53,314 nucleotides of DNA from JBFKQC01 sp041627895 (GTDB taxonomy: Bacteria; Pseudomonadota; Alphaproteobacteria; Rhodobacterales; Rhodobacteraceae): the NCBI GenBank assembly GCA_041627895.1, contig JBFKQC010000020.1, forward strand, positions 1 to 53,314, read 5' to 3'. The position numbers were made by a program, and so were the translations under genes. The notes under the pieces are model-generated. The model saw only the letters and a program-made list of their open reading frames with translations. It had not been told where the DNA came from and searched no databases. Shown here one piece after another: positions 32,059-40,306 of this stretch. The stretch's first letter is position 1; every line of letters starts with the position of its first letter.

Positions 32059-33363
32059 TTACCGGCGGTCCTTCAGGCTGTAGGCGACCAGCAGAAGCAC
32101 CGACCAGACCAGAAAGGCGAATAGCGTGATCATGCCGAATATGATCAGCCGCTGGGGATATTCCGCTGCCTCCGCGAGCGTCGGCCGGAGGTGAATGGCG
32201 AGATAGCGGGTCTGGCGCTGTGCCTCGGCCTGGGCCATGTCGTAGGCCGAAAGCGCAGCCGTATAGCTCCGCTCGGCGAATTCCCGGTCGACGACGAGGC
32301 TTTCGTATTCGCCCACCAGGTTCGCGAAGACGTCCGACCTGGACGTGTCGTTGCCAATTCCGAGCTTGCGTTTCTCGTCGTCGATTCGGGTCTCGATCAC
32401 CCGAATCCGGCGTTCTGCCTGCGAGATTCGCGGATCGCCCGGGCGCGTGGTCTCGCGCAGCATGTCGAGGTCGATCAGCGCTTCGGCGAGCTGGGTGTTG
32501 AGCTGGTTCAGCAGTCCGGCCTGCCCCTGCACGTCGATGGTGGGATCGACGATCTGGGTGCGGTTGCGGAACTCGGTCAGGGAGCGGCGCGCGTTCTTCA
32601 GCCGGGCGACCGTGTCCTGCAGCTCGTTCGCGGCATAGCGGATGGCGTCCTCGCGCGCCTGATCGCTGAGCGCGTTGATCAGCTTGGTGCTCTCGTCGGC
32701 GATGCTCTGGGCGATCCGCTGCGCGTCCGCGGCCGTGAAGGCGTGCACCCGCAGCTCCAGCAGCCCGGTGCCGCCGTCATGGGTGATCTTGACCATCCGC
32801 CGGAAGTAGTCGCGCAGGTCCTCGATGGATCCGGAAGCGTCGTAGGCAAAGACCGGATCCGATCCGTACCCGGGCTTCGACCAGATCGCGCGCAGGCCCA
32901 GTTGCCCGTCGATGCGCTCAACCAGGTCCTGGCTCTGGATGAACTCGTAGAGGATTTCGGCATCCGGCGTGTTCGAACTGCCGAGACCATAGGTTCCGAG
33001 AAACGTGGTCAGCGCCGAACCGGCCTCTTCCGAGCGCACCGAAAAGCCGACCGTCGAGGCATATTGGTCGGCGGCGCGGGTCCAGAGATACCACGCCGAG
33101 ACGATCGCCGGCACGATGACCATCAGGACGAAGCTGAAAAGCGCCAGCGCGTGGCGTCGGCGGAACCGGCTCGGGATTGCCTGGGGCAGGATGTCCGCGG
33201 GTTTCGGCGGCGCCTCTTCGGGCGCCACAGGCGCTGGCGCCGGGGCGGGCTTGGTCTTGGCCGGTGCGGGCACGGGCTTGACCACCGCGGGAACGGCTTC
33301 CTTTCGCGCGCTGTCACTCGACGGGCCGCTTTGTTCGGGGTTCGTTGAAACCGGAGCGTTCAA
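32059..33363 (-). CDS. Capsule export inner-membrane protein, KpsE-like
   Basis: 434 residues from a TTG at 33363; no in-frame ATG lies near the start, so the start is tentative. A Pro/Ala/Lys-rich cytoplasmic tail (about 25-55) precedes a first membrane segment (ALALFSFVLMVIVPAIVSAW). A periplasmic domain follows with IRYAANELQDTVARLKNARR and RISQAERRIRVIETRIDDEK coiled coils, and a last membrane segment ends near the C-terminus (LFAFLVWSVLLLVAYSL). This is the polysaccharide co-polymerase/KpsE topology, which bridges the ABC exporter to the outer-membrane channel. The outer-membrane partner KpsD/Wza is not on the plasmid. It is divergent to the permease gene, with shared control in 33364-33452. 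Confidence 0.85.
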   Translation of the reverse strand: MNAPVSTNPEQSGPSSDSARKEAVPAVVKPVPAPAKTKPAPAPAPVAPEEAPPKPADILPQAIPSRFRRRHALALFSFVLMVIVPAIVSAWYLWTRAADQYASTVGFSVRSEEAGSALTTFLGTYGLGSSNTPDAEILYEFIQSQDLVERIDGQLGLRAIWSKPGYGSDPVFAYDASGSIEDLRDYFRRMVKITHDGGTGLLELRVHAFTAADAQRIAQSIADESTKLINALSDQAREDAIRYAANELQDTVARLKNARRSLTEFRNRTQIVDPTIDVQGQAGLLNQLNTQLAEALIDLDMLRETTRPGDPRISQAERRIRVIETRIDDEKRKLGIGNDTSRSDVFANLVGEYESLVVDREFAERSYTAALSAYDMAQAEAQRQTRYLAIHLRPTLAEAAEYPQRLIIFGMITLFAFLVWSVLLLVAYSLKDRR

Positions 33364-33452
33364 GGGGTCTGTATGGCCACGGAAATTGCAACTCGCCGGC
33401 CAAGGCTACATAGTTATTGGCGCAACTTCCAGAGACACGTGGGAAGAACCGG

Positions 33453-34274
33453 ATGGCCGAGGGCGCCGAAATCCTGTCTGCCCCGACGCTGGGCCGCAAC
33501 CTGCCGAAGCGGCAGCTCGCCAGCCTGCGCGTCATTCTCGCGCTGATCCTGCGCGAGATGGCGACCACCTACGGGCGCTCGCCGATCGGCTATCTGTGGG
33601 CCGTCCTGGAGCCGATCGCGGGAATCGCGGTGCTGACCGCGGTGTTTTCGGCCTTTGTGCGCACCCCGCCGCTCGGGACGAACTTCGCGATCTTCTACGC
33701 AACCGGAATGATGCCGTTCTTGCTGTATTCGGATGTCAGCAACAAGCTGCTGCAGGCGCTGAACTTCTCCCGGGGCCTCCTGGTCTATCCGAGCGTCGCG
33801 TTCCTCGACGCGGTTCTGGCCCGGTTCATCCTGAACACGCTGACGCAGGTCCTGGTCGCCTACATCGTGTTTTCCGGCATCATGCTGATCTTCGATACCC
33901 GTGTCGTGCTCGACCTTCCGGCCATCGCCCTGGGCTTCGTCATGGCCGCGCTGCTGGCCTTCGGGATCGGAACGATGAACTGCTTTCTCGTCGGCATGTT
34001 CCCGAGCTGGCAGCGGGTCTGGGCCATCGTCAACCGCCCGCTCTTCCTGATCTCCTGCGTGTTTTTCCTGTGGGAGACGATTCCGCAGCCCTACAGGGAC
34101 TGGCTGTGGTTCAACCCGCTGGTTCATGTCGTGGCCCAGGTGCGCAGCGGCTTCTATCCCTATTACGAGGCCAACTATGCATCGGTATCCTACGTGTTCT
34201 TCATCGCGCTGACGCTGAGCGTCTCGGGGATCCTGTTCCTGCGCAGATACTATCGCTACATTCTCATGGGTTGA
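33453..34274 (+). CDS. kpsM: Polysaccharide export ABC transporter permease, KpsM-like
   Basis: 273 residues from the ATG at 33453, with GGAAG seven bases upstream; an ORF start at 33417 lacks a binding site. The ABC-2 fold shows LRVILALILREMATTYGRSP at the N-terminus and six membrane spans (YLWAVLEPIAGIAVLTAVFS to VFFIALTLSVSGILFLRR). The motif MMPFLLYSDVSNKLLQALNF and NPLVHVVAQVRSGFYPYY match the KpsM/Wzm group. It pairs with KpsT at 31365-32027, although it lies on the other strand. Confidence 0.92.
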   Translation: MAEGAEILSAPTLGRNLPKRQLASLRVILALILREMATTYGRSPIGYLWAVLEPIAGIAVLTAVFSAFVRTPPLGTNFAIFYATGMMPFLLYSDVSNKLLQALNFSRGLLVYPSVAFLDAVLARFILNTLTQVLVAYIVFSGIMLIFDTRVVLDLPAIALGFVMAALLAFGIGTMNCFLVGMFPSWQRVWAIVNRPLFLISCVFFLWETIPQPYRDWLWFNPLVHVVAQVRSGFYPYYEANYASVSYVFFIALTLSVSGILFLRRYYRYILMG

Positions 34275-34306
34275 CGGAAGGGTCGCCGGGCCGCCGGCTT
34301 TGTCGG

Positions 34307-34336
34307 CTTGACAGGAAATCCCAAATTCAAGAAGCA
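34307..34336 (+). promoter_or_regulatory. Possible promoter before the 34379-37856 operon
   Basis: A perfect -35 TTGACA (34308-34313, within CTTGACA) stands alone in the 104-base gap after the permease. At 17 bases distance the -10 region reads only GAAGCA, a poor match, so the call rests on the -35 alone. Confidence 0.25.
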
Positions 34337-34378
34337 GGGCCGCCATATCCATTCCCATGCCCGCATTCGAGGTAACGT

Positions 34379-35155
34379 TTGTCTCCGATCCTGATCGTCA
34401 GTTTCCATCGCAGCGGCTCGTCGCTGGTCGCGCATACGTTGCATGCGGCGGGCCTGCATCTGGGCGACAGGCTGCTCGGTGCCAAGCCGTCCAATCCCTA
34501 CGGCCATTACGAGGATACCGAGGTCATCCATTTCCACGACAGGCTGCTCGGGGAAGACGATCACGCATGGTACAGCGCCGGCGGGCCGGTGGCGGCGTTT
34601 CACGCTTCCAGCCAGGACTGGGTGACCACCTATGTCGCCCGGAAACGGGCCCGCCACGCGGTCTTCGGCGTCAAGGATCCGCGCCTGTGCCTGACGATCC
34701 GCCACTGGCAGGCGGCGCTGGGGCGCATCAAGGTGGTTTTCGTGCATCGCGGCGCCTGGCGCAGTTGCGCATCCCTCTGGGCCCGGGCGGTCGAGGATTA
34801 CAAGGCGGGCCGGACGATTCCGCTGAACCGGAGACTGATCGCCGCGCCGGACTACGTGGCCCGGATCTACCTGCACAATGTCGCCTCCTTCCTGTCGTGG
34901 CGGGCGGCATACCGCTTCGCCGGCGAAGATACGCTGGTCGTGTCCCACGACGACATCGTTTCGGGGCGGCGCAGCGTCACGTCGGAGATCCGCGAGCGCT
35001 GGGGATATCCCCTGCGCCCGATCAACATCGAGGACTATTACGACCGGTCCGCCGTGACCGTCGACCCCGACCGCAGGATACGGATCGGCGAGACGGCTCT
35101 GGCGGACAGTCTGGATGACATGGATGAACAATTCGAAAGGCTCTGCGCGCCATGA
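34379..35155 (+). CDS. Sulfotransferase-family protein
   Basis: 258 residues from a TTG at 34379, chosen because GAGG lies six bases upstream and the P-loop follows at once. The 5'-phosphosulfate motif is SFHRSGSSLVAHTLHAAGL, a serine-rich form seen in bacterial sulfotransferase_3-type proteins. The 3'-phosphate part is VVFVHRGAWRSCASLWARA. The stop overlaps the next gene as ATGA, starting a five-gene coupled operon (34379-37856). It may sulfate a sugar or a lipid-linked intermediate. The fold is recognised, the substrate is not. Confidence 0.75.
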   Translation: MSPILIVSFHRSGSSLVAHTLHAAGLHLGDRLLGAKPSNPYGHYEDTEVIHFHDRLLGEDDHAWYSAGGPVAAFHASSQDWVTTYVARKRARHAVFGVKDPRLCLTIRHWQAALGRIKVVFVHRGAWRSCASLWARAVEDYKAGRTIPLNRRLIAAPDYVARIYLHNVASFLSWRAAYRFAGEDTLVVSHDDIVSGRRSVTSEIRERWGYPLRPINIEDYYDRSAVTVDPDRRIRIGETALADSLDDMDEQFERLCAP

Positions 35156-35373
35156 TCGGCCCTCTCAGCACTCCGGAAAATCCATTCGGCGTAACCGAAG
35201 ACATATTGGTGGCAAACGACATCCTGCGCCACGAACTGGCGGCGGAGCGGCGCGCCAAGGCGCTGCTCGTCCACGAGAACGGCCGGCTTCTGAAGGCGCT
35301 CGAGGACGCCGACAGCAGGCTCGAACTGCTGCAGGCCCGGCTCGACGAATATGCGCTCGGCCTGGAAGAGTAA
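35152..35373 (+). CDS. Small coiled-coil protein of unknown function
   Basis: 73 residues from the ATG at 35152, overlapping the sulfotransferase stop. From about residue 20 to the end it is a near-continuous amphipathic helix rich in Leu, Glu, Arg and Ala (ILRHELAAERRAKALLVHEN). No domain or membrane segment is seen. Its place inside a coupled operon of a sulfotransferase and glycosyltransferases suggests a scaffold or subunit bridging those enzymes, which is inference. I do not recognise a family. Confidence 0.65.
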   Translation: MIGPLSTPENPFGVTEDILVANDILRHELAAERRAKALLVHENGRLLKALEDADSRLELLQARLDEYALGLEE

Positions 35374-35375
35374 CG

Positions 35376-35861
35376 ATGCCGGAGGCTGCTGCGACCAGGA
35401 CCGATCCGGCGGATTTCGAATGCCTCGGACGCCTTCTCGGCGAGATCGCGGTTGCCAAGGACATCCGCAGCGTGGTGGTCGCGGGGATCGACGGCACCGA
35501 CACGACCGCGGCCTGCGCCGCGCTGCGCGCCGCCGCCAGACGGCTGGATTTCTGTCCGGGGCCGGACACGCTGCCAGCGACCCTTGCGGTCTCGGGCGCG
35601 CTGCTTCGGACCCCCGCCGACGCGGTCCGGGCCGGGCACGCCTTCGCCGCGCGCAGGACCTCTGCGAATTGCCGGCTTGCGCTCGTTGCCTCGACCGCGC
35701 TTCTGGTCGGGCTGCGCCGGGAATCGCCGTACCTGAACGCGCTGGACAGCCTTTGCGACCGGCTGAGCGGTGTGATCGGACGGCTCTGCCTGGTCGAGAC
35801 GGTGATGTCCGTGCCCGGCGCCGAGGACCGGCAGGTCTGCGTATTGAGGGTTCTGAAATGA
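35376..35861 (+). CDS. Unknown protein in the glycosyltransferase operon
   Basis: 161 residues from the ATG at 35376, two bases after the coiled-coil gene, with a GGAAGAG site overlapping that gene's end. It has an alternating alpha/beta look (SVVVAGIDGTDTTAACAALR, then LVASTALLVGLRRESPYL and ALDSLCDRLSGVIGRL), with no membrane segment. It might be a small Rossmann-like or SGNH-like domain, but no diagnostic motif is visible, so I do not name it. The stop overlaps the next start as ATGA, so it is made together with the glycosyltransferase that follows. Confidence 0.7.
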   Translation: MPEAAATRTDPADFECLGRLLGEIAVAKDIRSVVVAGIDGTDTTAACAALRAAARRLDFCPGPDTLPATLAVSGALLRTPADAVRAGHAFAARRTSANCRLALVASTALLVGLRRESPYLNALDSLCDRLSGVIGRLCLVETVMSVPGAEDRQVCVLRVLK

Positions 35862-36964
35862 AGATCGGGATCGTCGTCAACGACAGCCTGCCCGGAATGG
35901 GGCTGCCCTGCTCGGGCCAGGGATTGCGTGCATGGGGTCTGATCGAGGGACTGCTGGCAAACGGGGTCGAGGCGCGCGCCCTGATCCGGCAACCGACCCT
36001 GGTCTCGAGACTGCAGCGCTGGAAGGACATCAATACCATCCGGTTCCCCGACTGGGTCAGGATCACCACGCCTGAATCCTTCGCCGCCGACATCGCCGAT
36101 CTCGACGCCCTGGTCATGCACAACTGGGCGGCGGCCGAGGGGCTGCGCGAACGCCCCGCCGTCGATACGCGCCTGGTCTACGATTTCTTCAGCGCCACGC
36201 TGGTCGAGCACGCGTTCATCTCGTCCGATCCGGAATACCTGGAAACGGTCCGGAGGCGAAAGAAACACGCGCTGAAGCTGTGCGACCTGTTCATTGCCAA
36301 CGGGCCGGGTCGCCGGACCTACGCCGAGGCCTATCTGGAAGGCATGGAGATCGACGCCGAGGTCTGCGACATCCCGATGTGCCTGCCGTGGCTGGGGGGA
36401 GGCGAGCCGGCCGATGCCGTCCTGGTCGGCGGCTACCAGCAGCGCTGGACCAGAGAGCTTGACCGGGATGGCCTGGTCGAACTGGCGCGCGCGCTTCCGG
36501 AAATGGCGATCGTCTCGGTCGGCGCCGGGTACCACTATCATTTCGGCGCCGACCGGACCGCCCGGGCGGTCACCCCGGACCGGCCCGGAAACATGGTCGC
36601 CTACGACGTGCTGCCGTTCGAGGACTATCTGCGCGTCAACCAGGGCGCGCGGGTCTTCGTCGACCTCTCGGCACTGAACGACGAGCGCCTGATATCGTTT
36701 TCCTCGCGGGGCATTCTCTCGATCGCGGCCGGCTGCCCGGTGCTCCACAACCAGGAAACCGACCTCGGCGCCCTGGTCAGCGAATTCGATGCCGGCTGCA
36801 CGATTTCGGGCGACGAGGATCCGTCGGATCCCGGCGTCCTGAGCGCAAAGCTCGAAACCTGCCTGTCGCTGGACCGGAGAGACGGCTGCCGAGCCCTTTG
36901 GGAAGCGCATTTCGATGCCCGCAAGGGCGCCCGGAAACTGGTGCAGTTGGTGGAAGATGCCTGA
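35858..36964 (+). CDS. GT-B glycosyltransferase, GT4-like
   Basis: 368 residues from the ATG at 35858. The opening MKIGIVVNDSLPGMGLPCSG and LRAWGLIEGLLANGVEARAL resemble GT4 acceptor domains. The later LVGGYQQRWTRELDRDGLVE, VVSVGAGYHYHFGADRT-like region and the segment FVDLSALNDERLISFSSRGI, then AAGCPVLHNQETDLGALVSE, give the donor half. The usual E-x7-E is not obvious. It overlaps the next gene by eight bases. Probably one of the assembly transferases; sugar unknown. Confidence 0.72.
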   Translation: MKIGIVVNDSLPGMGLPCSGQGLRAWGLIEGLLANGVEARALIRQPTLVSRLQRWKDINTIRFPDWVRITTPESFAADIADLDALVMHNWAAAEGLRERPAVDTRLVYDFFSATLVEHAFISSDPEYLETVRRRKKHALKLCDLFIANGPGRRTYAEAYLEGMEIDAEVCDIPMCLPWLGGGEPADAVLVGGYQQRWTRELDRDGLVELARALPEMAIVSVGAGYHYHFGADRTARAVTPDRPGNMVAYDVLPFEDYLRVNQGARVFVDLSALNDERLISFSSRGILSIAAGCPVLHNQETDLGALVSEFDAGCTISGDEDPSDPGVLSAKLETCLSLDRRDGCRALWEAHFDARKGARKLVQLVEDA

Positions 36965-37856
36965 TCCCCGACCAAACCCGCCCGGTTCGCGGCCCGCGGC
37001 CCCGCCACTTCATGACTTCGTGTTCGTCGTGCATGGCGGCAAGCTCGAGGCGAAATCCGCGCTTCTGGCCTGCTCGCTGCGCCAGAAGCTCCTGGGCAAC
37101 CAGCGCATCGTCGCCGCCGAAATGGTTCCCGCAGACCGGTGGGGCACACTTTCCCCGGCGGCGATGGAGTTGTTCGATACGCTCGGCGTCGAGCGGGTGC
37201 CGTCGGAAAACCTGGTCGACCCGGCCTATCCGCACGGCAACAAGATCAATGCCATGGCGTCAATCGATGGGCCGGCGATCTTTCTCGATTCCGACATGAT
37301 GATGATGCGTCCGTTCCTGACGCATTATTCGCTTCTCGGCACGGATGCGGCCAGCAAGGCCGCCGACATCGACACCTTCGTGCGCGGCGGCGGCGGTTGG
37401 AGCCGGGCCTACGGGCGCTATGGCCTGCCGCTGCCGGAACGCACCCTGACCGCGACCTCCACCGGAGAGCGCATGCGCCCCTATTACAACGCCGGCTTCA
37501 TCGCGGTGAAGAACGGCAGGACGTTTTCGGAGTGCTGGGCGGAAACCGCGCGCGAAATCGACGCCGATCCACTGATCCACAACAAGCGGCCATGGCTGGA
37601 TCAGGTCGCCCTGCCGATCGTCTTCGACCGCCTCGGCTGGAGCGTCGGCGAGGCCAGCGCGCTGCTGAACTTCCCGGCCCATCTCGAGCCGCTGGACGGC
37701 CCGCTGCCCTATATCGTGCACTACCATTTCCCGCATGTCGTCGCGAACAATCCGCGGCTCGTCACGGACGTCGCGTTCTACATGGCCAAGTTCCACGCAT
37801 TGCGGGACGTTCTCGCAGCCGATCCGGACTGGGCCGAGATCGCGGCGGGCAACTAA
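36957..37856 (+). CDS. GT-A type glycosyltransferase-like protein
   Basis: 299 residues from the ATG at 36957, overlapping the previous gene by eight bases. The central AIFLDSDMMMMRPF holds a DxD-type metal site (Asp-Ser-Asp) of GT-A enzymes, and HGNKINAMASIDGP precedes it as in nucleotide-sugar transferases of GT8-like shape. The second half has YYNAGFIAVKNGRTFSECW and HNKRPWLDQVALPIVFDRLG, again like GT8-type folds (acceptor loop and DQ motif), and ends with IVHYHFPHVV. It is the last gene of its operon, followed at once by the 70-bp element. Confidence 0.72.
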   Translation: MPDPRPNPPGSRPAAPPLHDFVFVVHGGKLEAKSALLACSLRQKLLGNQRIVAAEMVPADRWGTLSPAAMELFDTLGVERVPSENLVDPAYPHGNKINAMASIDGPAIFLDSDMMMMRPFLTHYSLLGTDAASKAADIDTFVRGGGGWSRAYGRYGLPLPERTLTATSTGERMRPYYNAGFIAVKNGRTFSECWAETAREIDADPLIHNKRPWLDQVALPIVFDRLGWSVGEASALLNFPAHLEPLDGPLPYIVHYHFPHVVANNPRLVTDVAFYMAKFHALRDVLAADPDWAEIAAGN

Positions 37857-37872
37857 AGCTATCTCCGGCGAA

Positions 37873-37942
37873 GCGTCGCGAAATTGCGCCCGGCGAGCAG
37901 GACAGGGCGCATTCCGTGAAGCGATGATCGCGGAATGTGCTC
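37873..37942 (+). repeat. 70-bp dispersed element, copy 2
   Basis: This is the inverted partner of 19975-20044 (59 of 70 identical by hand count, no gaps). It begins 17 bases past the stop of the 36957-37856 gene. It carries the inverted pair GCATTCCG/CGGAATGTGC, where one pair is G-T. The rest of the gap to 38008 shows no gene. Confidence 0.6.
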
Positions 37943-38007
37943 TGGCTGTGGAGCCTCAACAGGGTGTTCCGGTCCGGTCCCGGGTGCCCCGCCGGATCGG
38001 CCCCGGG

Positions 38008-39168
38008 TCAGGGACACACTCCGAACGGGTTGTTGCGGACCTCGAACGCCCGGTTCTGCGAGACGTTCTTCACCCACTGGCCGGCAGTATCGGGCGAGGC
38101 CACGTCCATCGCCTGGCCGAGATCGAAGAAATATATCCGCCCGGGCAGGTTCAGGGCGCGTTTGCAAAGCGAGACGAAGAGGCCGAGCAGCGCACTGAAG
38201 ACGGCGGCCTGGACCAGGACGGTGATCGTCCGGCCCTCCTTCAGCCTCGCGACAAGCTCGCCGGCCACGCCGCTCAGCATCAGCGGCCAGACATGGTGCA
38301 CGAGCGTGCCGCTGAGCAGCAGAACGGATTGCGGGACCTGGCCGGCCTCCAGCAGCCGGATCTTCTCGAGATGCGGAGGCACGCAGAAGACGACCTCGTC
38401 CGAGACGGACGCCGACAGCTGCAGGGTCTCGGCCAGCCTGCCCTTGACAAGGCCGATCTTGGCAAAGCTGCCGTCCGAGAAATTCAGCCTGTCGGTTCCC
38501 CCCCATTGCCGGAACCAGGCCTGACTGCCCGCATAGACTCCGCGCGGGATCAACTCGGTGACCTGACGGTCGCCCAGCCGCACGAGCATGTGTTCATGGG
38601 TCTGCCCGCCGGCATTGAAGCTGAACCCGAAATCGATCGGCCCGAATCCGGCGGCGCCGTCGCCGCGCTGCATGCTGCGGTCGATTGCCAGCTTCAGCGC
38701 ATCGCAGAAGAACGAGTCGATATAGCTTTCGACATAGGTCTTCTTCACCACCGGGCGCATGATTTCGGGGATGTAGCCGTCCGCAGTTATGACGAAATAC
38801 TGTTCCCAGAATCCATGGTTGATCTTGACGTTGAATATGTCGCTGTCGAAATCCGGCCGGCAATACTGCCGGGTTTCGATGCAATAGCGCTGCCGGATGC
38901 GTTCGGCGGTCAGTGCCCGGGCCTCTTCGCCGGCGGCCGTGGCCAGATCGCGCTGCAGGGCGGCCTGCCGCGCCGCCTGCAGACGCGCGGCCTCGGGCTG
39001 CCAGGACAGGAAATCGGGCATCTGACCGCGAAGGAAATGTGTCGAGGTCCCGTTCAGCGTGCCGACGGGCTGTGCGCCCCAGTCGGCGCCATGCAGCGGC
39101 CGTCTGGGGATCGGATAACCGAAGGACGAGGTCAGGAAATCCCAGAGGAAGTCGTCAAAATCGTTCAT
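38008..39168 (-). CDS. Unknown protein at the end of the rml operon
   Basis: 386 residues from the ATG at 39168, which overlaps the aminotransferase stop as ATGA. The N-terminal part is aromatic-rich (DFDDFLWDFLTSSFGYPIPR) and is followed by a helical stretch with many Ala and Arg. The middle includes FDSDIFNVKINHGFWEQYFV. Near the C-terminus, TVLVQAAVFSALLGLFVSLC and RIYFFDLGQAMDVAS recall the end of GT-D/DUF1792-like proteins (V.VGAG...IDIGS..D), but the resemblance is faint. It may be a sugar-modifying or transfer enzyme acting with the aminotransferase upstream. I do not recognise it with confidence. Confidence 0.75.
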   Translation of the reverse strand: MNDFDDFLWDFLTSSFGYPIPRRPLHGADWGAQPVGTLNGTSTHFLRGQMPDFLSWQPEAARLQAARQAALQRDLATAAGEEARALTAERIRQRYCIETRQYCRPDFDSDIFNVKINHGFWEQYFVITADGYIPEIMRPVVKKTYVESYIDSFFCDALKLAIDRSMQRGDGAAGFGPIDFGFSFNAGGQTHEHMLVRLGDRQVTELIPRGVYAGSQAWFRQWGGTDRLNFSDGSFAKIGLVKGRLAETLQLSASVSDEVVFCVPPHLEKIRLLEAGQVPQSVLLLSGTLVHHVWPLMLSGVAGELVARLKEGRTITVLVQAAVFSALLGLFVSLCKRALNLPGRIYFFDLGQAMDVASPDTAGQWVKNVSQNRAFEVRNNPFGVCP

Positions 39169-40274
39169 GAGAACAAATCCCCCAGGCACAGCTCCAGCCT
39201 CTGGACCAGCATCGCCTTCATGCCCGGCTCGATCCGGTTGTAGACGGGCAGGCAGATGATGCGGTTCGCCACATCCTGCGATACCGGGGTGGGCATCCGG
39301 AAGAACGGGCGCGCGCCCTTGTAGCCCTGGCACAGGCTCGGCCAATAGTACCGCTTCACTTCGATGCCGCGGTCGGCGAACAGCCCGAGCACCTCGGTAT
39401 CGACCGACCGGCTCAGCAGGACCGGAAAGGTGGACCATGCCGTGCCCCCGGGATCGGCCGCACAGCGCAGCGTCGGGAATTTCGCGATCACGTCCGAATA
39501 CATCTGCGCATGGGCCCTGCGGCCGGCGATGATGCCGGGCATCCGGGGCAGCATGGCCAGACCGATCGCGGCGCGGAACTCGTCGATCTTCGCATTGGTC
39601 CCATCGGCGAATGTGCGGTCCGGGCGAAACCCGAAATTCGCCGCGGATTTCAGCCGGGGCATGAGCGATTTCGGCGCGGCGATCACGCCGCCCTCGCCGA
39701 TCGCGAAGACCTTCGTGGCATGCAGCGAAAAGACCTCGATCTCTTCCAGGTCCGAGCCGAACCGGCTGTCGGGATTCGGCGCCCCCAATCCTGCGGCTGC
39801 ATCGAGAATCAGCCGCAGGCCGTGCTCTGCGCAGAACCGGCGGGTTTCCCCGATGTCCCGCAACAACCCGAACGGCCTGACATGGATGACGGCGGCCAGA
39901 TCCGGATGCTCGGCAAGCGCGGCCTCAAGTGATCCGATGCCGAGTTCCCACGTCGTGGGGTCGATGTCGCAGAGGACCGGCACCATTCCGGCGCCGAGCG
40001 CGGCGTGGAACGTCGCCGCAAACGTGAAGGCCGGCATCGCGACCTTGCTTCCGGGCGGCAGGCAGGCCGAAAGCGCCACCTGCAGGCCGAGCGTGTTGCT
40101 GGCGCAGAGAAGGGCATCGTAGTCGCTTGCAAAATAGGTCTCCGCCAATCCGCCTTCGAGGCGCGAACTGAGCGGGCCGAAATTCGAGAAATACCTTGCC
40201 TCGTAGCAGACATCGAGAAAACCGACCCAGTCGGACGGCTGCGGAATCTCGGGCTTGAGGAACGGGAACAGCAT
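39165..40274 (-). CDS. DegT/DnrJ/EryC1-family sugar aminotransferase
   Basis: 369 residues from the ATG at 40274. The fold type I PLP enzyme is shown by CASNTLGLQVALSACLPPG, VAMPAFTFAATFHAALGAGM, VIHVRPFGLLRDI, LILDAAAGLGAPNP (the PLP-ring Asp) and SLHATKVFAIGEGGVIAA with the Schiff-base Lys. Members aminate 3- or 4-keto sugars on nucleotide carriers. As it follows rmlA and rmlB, its likely substrate is a dTDP-4-keto-6-deoxysugar. A UDP-keto sugar made by the dehydratase at 20075-21943 is the alternative. It is coupled to the unknown gene downstream. Confidence 0.9.
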   Translation of the reverse strand: MLFPFLKPEIPQPSDWVGFLDVCYEARYFSNFGPLSSRLEGGLAETYFASDYDALLCASNTLGLQVALSACLPPGSKVAMPAFTFAATFHAALGAGMVPVLCDIDPTTWELGIGSLEAALAEHPDLAAVIHVRPFGLLRDIGETRRFCAEHGLRLILDAAAGLGAPNPDSRFGSDLEEIEVFSLHATKVFAIGEGGVIAAPKSLMPRLKSAANFGFRPDRTFADGTNAKIDEFRAAIGLAMLPRMPGIIAGRRAHAQMYSDVIAKFPTLRCAADPGGTAWSTFPVLLSRSVDTEVLGLFADRGIEVKRYYWPSLCQGYKGARPFFRMPTPVSQDVANRIICLPVYNRIEPGMKAMLVQRLELCLGDLFS

Positions 40275-40306
40275 GATGATCTCGTGTGGGATGTCCGGTG
40301 TTCAGG

